IMG/VR virus record: IMGVR_UViG_3300037070_001066
Span: 1 to 64,000 of that record
Length of the DNA: 64,000 nucleotides
Source of the DNA: a virus
Reading direction: 5' to 3' (one strand)
The notes beneath the pieces are model-generated. The model had not been told where the DNA came from. It did no database searches and worked only from the letters and a program-made list of their open reading frames with translations. Below, in pieces: positions 57,037 to 64,000 of this stretch (position 1 is its first letter; each line of letters opens with the position of its first letter). Made by a program: the position numbers and the translations under genes.

Positions 57037-58106
57037 ACAGAGAATACCATAAATTGCTAAATGCAATTAAAAGAGATGGTTATACGTACGAAGATCCTAA
57101 CAGAGAAGGAGTTTTTAGGACAGAGATTACAAGTTTTACAATAAGGCATTTGTTTAAAAATGGATTTCCATTGATAAGTACAAGGGAGTTGAATTATAAT
57201 AATATTATAGTCGAACTTCTTTGGTTTCTTAAAGGAGATACAAACATTAAATATTTAGTTGACAGAGGTTGTAATATTTGGAATAAAGATGCTTATAAGT
57301 ATTATTTAAAAAAAGGAGGACACGCTTCTGAAAAAATGTTTAAAACTTTAGTATCACAACAAGATGAATTTGACTCAAGGATTAAAGATTATAAGTATGG
57401 TGATTTAGGTCCAGTTTATGGTAGACAGTGGCGTAATTTTAATGGAGTTGACCAAATAGCTAAGTTGATTAAAGGTCTTAAAGAAAAACCTTTAGGAACT
57501 GAACATATTGTAAACTCTTGGAATCCAGCAGATATTCCTGATATGGCTTTACCTCCTTGTCATTATGGATTTCAAGTTGTAGTTAGACCATTAACCGTAT
57601 CTGAAAGGTTTCATGCAACTCCTGGTGCTAATCTAAAAGATGTTGATGTGTTTGTTGAGAACGCACATATTATTTATTTAGATGGAATAGGGGCGCCTAA
57701 ATATGGCTTCGAATTACACTGGGAACAAAGATCTGTAGATACCTTCTTAGGTTTACCCTATAATATAGCCTCCTACGCTTCATTAGCGTTGATCTTAGAG
57801 AAGATAACAGGTCATGTGGCACTAGGTATCCAAGGAAATTTAAAGAAGGTGCATTTGTACGATAATAGCCTCAATGCAGTAGCTCAACAATTGAAGAATG
57901 ATCAGTATTTGAATGACGAATGTAAATTAGTATTTCCTGAAGACGAAGTTAATCCAGATGGACTTGATTTTAATCTTAGAATGGGATATTTAAGGGGGAA
58001 TTTGAGCCTAAATGATTTCATTGAGGAAATGAAACCTGAGTGGTTTTCTATTGAAGGGTATTCACCTTATCCTTCAATTAATGTACCAATGTTAGCAAAA
58101 GATTAA
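57024..58106 (+). CDS. thyA: Thymidylate synthase
   Basis: 360 residues, longer than the usual 264-320. It converts dUMP to dTMP with methylene-tetrahydrofolate. FRTEITSFTIRH (31-42) is the phosphate-loop region, the catalytic Cys179 is in LPPCHYGFQ, and QRSVDTFLGLPYNIASYA (235-252) includes Asn247, the residue that selects dUMP over dCMP, so this is a synthase rather than a dCMP hydroxymethylase. An insertion of about 40 residues lies between these motifs (about 190-230), as in some phage enzymes. Last main gene of the rightward block. Confidence 0.9.
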   Translation: MAYIDREYHKLLNAIKRDGYTYEDPNREGVFRTEITSFTIRHLFKNGFPLISTRELNYNNIIVELLWFLKGDTNIKYLVDRGCNIWNKDAYKYYLKKGGHASEKMFKTLVSQQDEFDSRIKDYKYGDLGPVYGRQWRNFNGVDQIAKLIKGLKEKPLGTEHIVNSWNPADIPDMALPPCHYGFQVVVRPLTVSERFHATPGANLKDVDVFVENAHIIYLDGIGAPKYGFELHWEQRSVDTFLGLPYNIASYASLALILEKITGHVALGIQGNLKKVHLYDNSLNAVAQQLKNDQYLNDECKLVFPEDEVNPDGLDFNLRMGYLRGNLSLNDFIEEMKPEWFSIEGYSPYPSINVPMLAKD

Positions 58107-58108
58107 TT

Positions 58109-58165
58109 ATGTGGTGGATTGTTATTATTATAATTGTGTGGATATTATTATCTGAGGATTAAAAA
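58109..58165 (+). CDS. Possible 18-aa membrane peptide
   Basis: ATG at 58109, 2 nt after the thyA stop. WWIVIIIIIVWILLSED is one hydrophobic span. Very short, but similar micro-membrane frames are common in this genome. Weakly supported. Confidence 0.25.
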
Positions 58166-58168
58166 TGG

Positions 58169-58214
58169 AAAAACCGCTAGAAGACCTTAATTGGTTGTCT
58201 AGCGGTTTTTTTTT
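58169..58214. terminator. Bidirectional intrinsic terminator
   Basis: AAAAACCGCTAGA (58169-58181) pairs with TCTAGCGGTTTTT (58198-58210). A T-run follows on this strand and the matching A-run serves the other. It separates the convergent thyA and virion-protein transcripts. Confidence 0.93.
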
Positions 58215-58227
58215 GACTTTTCAGAAG

Positions 58228-61200
58228 CTACTCTAATATCGTGTATAATTGATAATAATCTTTATCTAACTGAGACCATATTGGCACAAGTCTTTTAGTT
58301 GCTTTAACTAATTCATTCTTGTGTTTAGCGTCTTCATCTAAATATGAAAAGAAATTTTCATCATCCTCTGGGAAGAAGTTAATTGGAGTTACAACTTGTT
58401 GTATAAAGTCTAAACCTGTTTGTATTAATTTAATACCTGCAACAGGATTTGTTAAAATCTTAGCTGTCTCTCTAGGATCTCTAAATTGAGATAATTCAGA
58501 CTCTAATCTTCTAAGTTGATATACTAAGAACCATAATTCATCATCATCAGGGGCTGCTGCTCCTGCAATTAATGCTCCAATAGCTGGTAAAATTACAGAT
58601 GTTAACATTATCTCAAGAGTTGCTTTCTTTAAATTAGCCTTCTCGTGGTCTGATAATGAGTTATATACATCTTTCATATACATCAATTGCATAGACTTCA
58701 TTGATGGAACAACTCCATTTACGAAATATCTAGCTAAAGATGTGTAAATACCTTCAGTATATTCTTTCTTAGCAGAACTATAGTTTAATTCATCTTCAGT
58801 TAAGTCTTCTCTACTTTTAAGTGATGTAGATATACCTGTATATCTGTAAGCAAGAGCGCCTAAGAAGAAGTTTTTAAACATCATCACTAGTTTACCTGAG
58901 ATAGTTTTAGACAATTCATTCTTAAAGTTATTATCATAAACACCATACAAGTCAAATACTTTGCTCTTAATCAAAAGATTTATATGAGTTTTACCTCCTT
59001 TAGCATATTCAGTAGTAAGATTGTGTTTGGTAAATTTAACTTTATCGTCCATTACTAACTTACCTTTGTTGTCCATCTTAAGCATATCTAATAATGAAGA
59101 AGCTTTAGATTCATCTACAACTTTACCATTCTTATCTATAAATTTATTGTCAGAATTCATCACTTTAAGAGAGTCTAGTACGGCCATAGTAAGTATAGAG
59201 TTCATCATGTGCTCTCCAACTTCGTTTATACCATTCATATTCTTTCTAGAAGCTAACTTCTTTGCCAATGTATTTCTAAGATATTCTTGTGTAGCAGGAT
59301 CAAATCCTCCAAATACATCATACATTTCTAAAGTTTGATTTACAAAAGATGTTTTAACTGGATTACTTAAGTCAGACAATGTGTTAGGAAGTTCAGTTCC
59401 ATAAAGTTTCTCAGCTTTAAGTAAATTCTTAGGACTAATAACGTCTCCTCCAAATGACTCTATAAACAATTGAGTGAATCCATTGAATAAGTTAGCAGTT
59501 CCTGATGCTACGTTTAGAGACATAGCAATACTTGCAGTAGCTCCATTTACGTAAGATACAATCTTATTTCCATCTAAAGGACCTAATCTTCCTCCATGTT
59601 CATGAAATACATCATATATCATCCTGTCCATTAAACCTTTTATTCTCTTATATTCATTAGTAAATTCACCTGGAATAGTTACAACTGGCTGATTCTTGTT
59701 CCAAATATTCATTAAAGGAAGTCCAGTTTTAGTAGAAGTTTGAAAATACCTTTTACTTTTAGATACATCTGCCAACATAATAGCATTAGTTTCGACCTTA
59801 CTTTTCTCTCTAAAGCTAATAACATTGAAATATTCTTTTCTCAGCATTGTAGCTACGTCTAAAGATTGAGTTTTTGGATCTATATCACCTCTATAATGAA
59901 CTTTAACACCGCGAACAGACTCACCTGTTTTGTTATCTATAGCTTCACCATATCCAACATCATCTGGTTTAATCTCAGTAGCATCTGTCCACTTTTGTTT
60001 AACTAAGCCTTTAAAGTCTTTCTCTACACCTCTTTCGAAATCAGATTTAGTTATAGATGGAAACTTATAGAAACTTACTTGGCCTGTCTTTCTAACAAGA
60101 CTCCTACTTCCGCCTGTAGTTGTGTGACCTAATTTGGCTAAAGAAACTGCTTCTTTAAGCATTTCAGCACTAGCTCCAGTTGGTTTAGTATTTCTATATT
60201 TGTCTTTAGGATACCATTTAAGACCATGTTCATCAGATTGATCTCTAACTGTATGCTCTTTCATCCAGGCTTTAGTCTTCTGATACAATGCTTTGTATTC
60301 ATCATTCTTCATGAAATCTTTAGCCATTACAGCTCCTTCTGCTTTAAGTTTATCCTTCAATTCACTAAGCTCTAATTCCATAGGTTTGTATTCTTCTAAA
60401 TAGATATCTCTAAATTTTACACTATAAATACCTTTAAAGAAGTAATTACCATCTTTGTCTTGCTCATATATATCTTTATATAACTCAGACGGAGCAAGGT
60501 TACCTTTTTCTTTAACTAAATCATTAAAAACATTTTTAAGAGCTAAATCATAATCTTTGTACAAATCTATAATAGTATCTCTTGCTGCACTAATCATATT
60601 AGTGATTATTTGTATAAGTTTACTGTTAGTATTTAAAGGGTCTTCAAAGTTCTTTTTAAATGAACTTATGTCGAATGCTGGATTGTATACAATTTTCTCT
60701 GCAGCTTTAATTAAATCTTCTTCAAATAAATCTTTATCTCTAGTAGTCAACATTCTAGATGCATATTCAATTCTAGATTCACCAGTTATTTTCTTATCTA
60801 CATATTCTTTGTAAAGTCTATTTCTGTGATCTGTCTCTACTTGTGTATTAAACTTTGGATTAGCAAGAAATTTAACAGCTTGTTCGTTTTTTATAGCGTG
60901 AAACTGAGATTTAAGTGATTTACTTTCACCTGCAGCATAAGATATAATCTTTCTTATAGAATTAAAATCTTCAACTTCCTCTTCAGTTAAGTCTTTTTTA
61001 AGGACAGAGGCTCCAACAAGTTTACTTATATCATCAATAAGATCATATGCGGCTAGATACTCTTCATAACTATTTATAGTCTTAAGTAGATCTTCGTCTC
61101 TATAGTCTTTTGTTTTCTTATGAAGTCTTTCTAAACCTTTTGTAACTTGAATAACAGTTTTGTTTAATGTATTAGCATAACCTAAAATAACTTTAACTTT

Positions 61201-62364
61201 TTGAGTCTCAGACATTTTGTCCATCTCTTTAATTAAAGCATCTATATTCTTCAAGTGATCTTTTTTGTCTTTCCTTGATATAGGTTTTTTTGTCTTAGCA
61301 GTTCTAGCTCTAGCTTGAGCAATTCTATCTTTAGTTTCTTTTACAAGCTCATCAAGTTTGTTTTCAAAACTAGTCATCTCTGGTTTAACAAATTCAAGCT
61401 CTTTAGCAAACACACCTTTATATTGAGTCTCTTCATTTTCATCCTGAACATTTTGTTCATTGAAGTCCATTATCGTGTTGAATAAGGTTGTATATTCACT
61501 ATTTAGTGGTATATTGAAAAATCTTCTTATTGCGTTAATGAATTGATTCCACAATCCTTCAGATTCAGATTTAACTTGATCTCTAAATTCAGGATTAGAA
61601 TAAAACTCAGCAACAAATTCAAATTCATTTTTAAATCCATATTCCTCTGCTAAATCACTATCTTTGTATTTCTTCATAAACTTGTCAACAACTTCAACAA
61701 GTTCTTTCTCTGCAAGAGTTCTATTCTTAGGATCTTTAGCTAAAGCATCAGCAGTAATACTATGAACAACTTCATGAAGAAAAGCTACAACAACATCTTT
61801 CTCACTAAGACCTTTAATTCTCTCTGAAGAAACTTGAATTTTCTTAGATACTGGGTCATATTGCATAACTGCAGAAGTAGATATCATGACTTCTTCATCA
61901 ACTAATTCAACTTTTGCTTTCGATCCACCCATAATACGTGCCGCTCTAGTAGCTAAATCTTGCGCGTAAGGCGTTAAATCAGAAATTCCAGTACTTATAT
62001 TAGATAAAATATTATCGACGCTTAAATCGCCTTTAAATAGGTTTTCAGTAAATACTTCAACTTCAGGATCATATGAAATTTCTTCATCAAGAGTATTTGG
62101 AGCATTTTCATCAACTAAATCATGAAAATTTACTTCATCTGACAATCCTATCTCACTAATTGGTTCTGTTAATTTTTGTTCAGGTTTTGCATTTTCTTTA
62201 ACAACTGATGCAGTATGTAGTTCGTCTACTGTAGGAAACTTTTCAAGTCCATTTACTTCTTGCCACAAAGATATCTTAGCAGCAGCAATTAGGGGACTAA
62301 CCCCTAACTCGCTAGCCAAATCAATAACAGCATGACTCTTATGATTAACACAATGTATTGCCAT
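58228..62364 (-). CDS. Giant virion-associated protein with HExxH metalloprotease motif
   Basis: 1378 residues. HEVVH (197-201) in a helix, with preceding strand MISTSAVMQYDP (about 160-171), is a zincin active-site pattern (HExxH); a downstream Glu-rich helix (about 218-245) may give the third ligand. The middle (about 330-700) is Lys/Glu-rich coiled coil; the C-terminal third has a hydrophobic span (LTSVILPAIGALIAGAAA, about 1254-1271). Size, mix of protease, coiled coil and membrane segment, and position in the leftward virion block suggest an internal protein injected with DNA. It is followed by the bidirectional terminator. Confidence 0.7.
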   Translation of the reverse strand: MAIHCVNHKSHAVIDLASELGVSPLIAAAKISLWQEVNGLEKFPTVDELHTASVVKENAKPEQKLTEPISEIGLSDEVNFHDLVDENAPNTLDEEISYDPEVEVFTENLFKGDLSVDNILSNISTGISDLTPYAQDLATRAARIMGGSKAKVELVDEEVMISTSAVMQYDPVSKKIQVSSERIKGLSEKDVVVAFLHEVVHSITADALAKDPKNRTLAEKELVEVVDKFMKKYKDSDLAEEYGFKNEFEFVAEFYSNPEFRDQVKSESEGLWNQFINAIRRFFNIPLNSEYTTLFNTIMDFNEQNVQDENEETQYKGVFAKELEFVKPEMTSFENKLDELVKETKDRIAQARARTAKTKKPISRKDKKDHLKNIDALIKEMDKMSETQKVKVILGYANTLNKTVIQVTKGLERLHKKTKDYRDEDLLKTINSYEEYLAAYDLIDDISKLVGASVLKKDLTEEEVEDFNSIRKIISYAAGESKSLKSQFHAIKNEQAVKFLANPKFNTQVETDHRNRLYKEYVDKKITGESRIEYASRMLTTRDKDLFEEDLIKAAEKIVYNPAFDISSFKKNFEDPLNTNSKLIQIITNMISAARDTIIDLYKDYDLALKNVFNDLVKEKGNLAPSELYKDIYEQDKDGNYFFKGIYSVKFRDIYLEEYKPMELELSELKDKLKAEGAVMAKDFMKNDEYKALYQKTKAWMKEHTVRDQSDEHGLKWYPKDKYRNTKPTGASAEMLKEAVSLAKLGHTTTGGSRSLVRKTGQVSFYKFPSITKSDFERGVEKDFKGLVKQKWTDATEIKPDDVGYGEAIDNKTGESVRGVKVHYRGDIDPKTQSLDVATMLRKEYFNVISFREKSKVETNAIMLADVSKSKRYFQTSTKTGLPLMNIWNKNQPVVTIPGEFTNEYKRIKGLMDRMIYDVFHEHGGRLGPLDGNKIVSYVNGATASIAMSLNVASGTANLFNGFTQLFIESFGGDVISPKNLLKAEKLYGTELPNTLSDLSNPVKTSFVNQTLEMYDVFGGFDPATQEYLRNTLAKKLASRKNMNGINEVGEHMMNSILTMAVLDSLKVMNSDNKFIDKNGKVVDESKASSLLDMLKMDNKGKLVMDDKVKFTKHNLTTEYAKGGKTHINLLIKSKVFDLYGVYDNNFKNELSKTISGKLVMMFKNFFLGALAYRYTGISTSLKSREDLTEDELNYSSAKKEYTEGIYTSLARYFVNGVVPSMKSMQLMYMKDVYNSLSDHEKANLKKATLEIMLTSVILPAIGALIAGAAAPDDDELWFLVYQLRRLESELSQFRDPRETAKILTNPVAGIKLIQTGLDFIQQVVTPINFFPEDDENFFSYLDEDAKHKNELVKATKRLVPIWSQLDKDYYQLYTILE

Positions 62365-62370
62365 ATATTT

Positions 62371-62733
62371 TTATTTTAAAAATTTTAATTTATATAGCGT
62401 ACTATATATTAATTCTAATATGTCATCAATTATTTGTTGTAGATATCCGCAGTCACTTAAAGACTCTCTAAAGGATTTAAAAGACTCAATAAATCCTTCT
62501 AAATAAGAAATTGGACTAATGCTTTCAGAAATAGAAAACGACTTATAGCCTTTTATAATTCCATATTCTCCTTGGTAAGACTCAATGAATCTATCTCTAA
62601 GATCTACAATATCTCTATATAATCCATCTAAAGCTTTATGCTCTGCAAAACTAGATGTTTGCAAGTGAGCAATATGTGCATTTACTTCTATTGCAAATAG
62701 GTTAGACACAAACTCTTGTACTTTATTTTCCAT
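62371..62733 (-). CDS. Hypothetical helical protein, 120 aa
   Basis: All-helical, with a Ser-rich middle (YKSFSISESISPISYLEGFI) and Leu-rich C-terminal helix (IIDDILELIYSTLYKL). Overlaps the helicase stop by 11 nt and ends 6 nt before the giant protein, so it is likely a virion or injection partner. Confidence 0.6.
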   Translation of the reverse strand: MENKVQEFVSNLFAIEVNAHIAHLQTSSFAEHKALDGLYRDIVDLRDRFIESYQGEYGIIKGYKSFSISESISPISYLEGFIESFKSFRESLSDCGYLQQIIDDILELIYSTLYKLKFLK

Positions 62734-64000
62734 AACATTCTATTAATTTTTCTTTTTCATCGTCACTTAACGCCATGAATGACTCCTTAGTCATAGTAGG
62801 ATCTGCTTGTTGGAAAGCCTTAGAATGCTTATTCCATGAATCTTCAATAAACTTATCATAATCTTGTTCAGTAGTCTCTTCTCCAGTTAAATTCAATGCT
62901 CTTGAGGCATTTCCTTCAATAGTCTCAGCTTTGTTACTAATTCCAATTACAGTAGTTTTAGCTCTAGTTAAAGCCGTATAAATACTTCTAGATTTAGATT
63001 TTGCTGATAAAGGACCAACACTATTGATGTCTTGGATATCTACTATAACACTATCATATGTAGAACCTTGAGATTTATGTGAAGTTATAGCATAAGCATA
63101 ATCTATGTTAGCAAAAGACTTTTTAAGTCCCCATGCTTGTGCATACATTTGCTTTCTTAATGCTCCAGGAGGCATTTGTTTAGCCTTAGCGAACATCTCA
63201 GCTACTCTTTCATTAAACTCAACTTTAGATTCATCTGCAAGTACTGGAAATGACATATCAGTATTAGTTCCATCACCACGCTCTACAGTAACTGCATAAG
63301 CTTGAAAACCATTATATGTAGTCTTTCTAACACCTTTTATAGAGAATTCATCACTATTAGATACCTTAGTTCTAGAATCAACATCAAAGTTGTCTTGGAA
63401 CATTATAATATCATTCTCAATTAATTGAGGCACATCTTCTCCGAATACAGCTTTTCTAATATCATTATTGTAAGCAGTTCTTGTAGCGTTTCTATATGTA
63501 ACAACTTTGATTACATTAGGGTTTTGCTCAAGTATACCTCTTTTAAATGAGTCTACTACATCTTCAAATATATGACCAAATGATCTTACAAATACTAAAT
63601 TACCTTTAGGAGATAATGTATCTTTCATAACTCCATCTGGAACAGGATCTTGTTGAGAAGTTTCTAACTCAGAGTTATCCCAATAATAATCTGCAAATGG
63701 AAGTATAGGAGACTCTTCTCCTTGACGAACACGTTCAGTTAGGCTAGCTTTATTCTCAGAATCAAATACAGGACTAATGCTATCTAAATCAGTTTTAGAC
63801 CATCCATGATAATAAGGATTTTTAAGATCTCTAATAGGAGGCAATTGACCTCTATCTCCCAAGAACACTAATTTAGCAGATCTTCTTTTCATCTCCATCA
63901 TCATCTCAATAGCCTCTTCATTAACCATAGAAGCTTCATCTATAATAATAATATCATGTTTAGTAATCTTAGCATCTTCAGAAAATGAATCAGTAAACTC
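62723..64000 (-). CDS. SF1 helicase, RecD/Dda-like, partial
   Basis: At least 425 residues; the frame remains open at the window edge, so the N-terminus including Walker A lies outside. Motif II is DIIIIDEASM (ending near 63924), motif III is KLVFLGDRGQLPPI, motif V is YAITSHKSQGSTYDSVIVD, and motif VI is IYTALTRAKTTVIG. These define an SF1B helicase with UvrD-like C-terminal domain. An insertion of about 90 residues lies between motifs III and V. In the leftward virion block it could be a packaged or late helicase. Confidence 0.85.
   Translation of the reverse strand, partial: EFTDSFSEDAKITKHDIIIIDEASMVNEEAIEMMMEMKRRSAKLVFLGDRGQLPPIRDLKNPYYHGWSKTDLDSISPVFDSENKASLTERVRQGEESPILPFADYYWDNSELETSQQDPVPDGVMKDTLSPKGNLVFVRSFGHIFEDVVDSFKRGILEQNPNVIKVVTYRNATRTAYNNDIRKAVFGEDVPQLIENDIIMFQDNFDVDSRTKVSNSDEFSIKGVRKTTYNGFQAYAVTVERGDGTNTDMSFPVLADESKVEFNERVAEMFAKAKQMPPGALRKQMYAQAWGLKKSFANIDYAYAITSHKSQGSTYDSVIVDIQDINSVGPLSAKSKSRSIYTALTRAKTTVIGISNKAETIEGNASRALNLTGEETTEQDYDKFIEDSWNKHSKAFQQADPTMTKESFMALSDDEKEKLIECYGK

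Noticed and set aside
57024-58106. dCMP hydroxymethylase instead of thymidylate synthase
   Set aside because: The selecting residue is Asn247 in GLPYNIASYA; hydroxymethylases carry Asp there.

Overview
The window looks like part of a large, lytic-type tailed phage genome that infects a member of the Bacteroidota. The evidence is a phage terminase, portal and putative scaffold set; very low GC; no Shine-Dalgarno signals but A-rich leaders; several host-type Bacteroidota promoters (TTTG, 20 nt, TANNTTTG); and lipoprotein signal peptides followed by acidic residues. The terminase and portal resemble those of crAss-like phages, but I could not search a database, so that placement is an inference.

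Layout. 1-12.7 kb is read leftward: a partial gene (probably major capsid), an acidic scaffold-like protein, portal, large terminase, a GroEL-like chaperonin, small genes, a GroES-like protein, PhoH and a run of short unknown genes. 12.7-13.3 kb is a divergent control region. It contains what looks like a free-standing leftward RNA gene of about 280 nt, with its own promoter and a strong intrinsic terminator. 13.3-58.1 kb is read rightward. It opens with an isolated, less AT-rich gene and an iteron-like repeat region. Then come many tiny membrane and hypothetical genes with structured intergenic RNAs (14-26 kb), including a phage tmRNA at 19.05-19.37 kb and three secreted or lipoprotein genes. 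From 26.5 kb it becomes metabolic and replicative: an NAD+ restoration pair (NAMPT-like and PRPP-synthetase-like), a GIY-YIG homing nuclease, DnaB-like helicase, Sak4-like ATPase, primase, a seven-enzyme amide-ligase/amidotransferase cluster, a UDG-like protein, RusA-like resolvase, PD-(D/E)XK nuclease, class II ribonucleotide reductase, a degenerate SF2 helicase, MazG-like protein, metallophosphoesterase and thymidylate synthase. A bidirectional terminator at 58.17-58.21 kb ends this block. 58.2-64 kb is read leftward again: a 1378-residue protein with an HExxH motif, a small protein and an SF1 helicase that runs off the window.

How the parts fit. The rightward block takes over the host, supplies nucleotides (RNR, ThyA, MazG-like), replicates and recombines DNA, and probably defends NAD+ against abortive-infection systems. 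The leftward blocks build and pack the virion and supply a chaperonin pair. The two virion promoters and the RNA-gene promoter share a 16-nt box placed exactly 28 nt upstream of the -33 element, which suggests a common late activator. The most interesting elements are this box and its RNA gene, the amide-bond cluster at 40.7-48.4 kb, the NAD+ pair, the tmRNA with an unusual tag, a six-member paralogous domain family, and a CTAAATA motif placed exactly 14 nt before three start codons.
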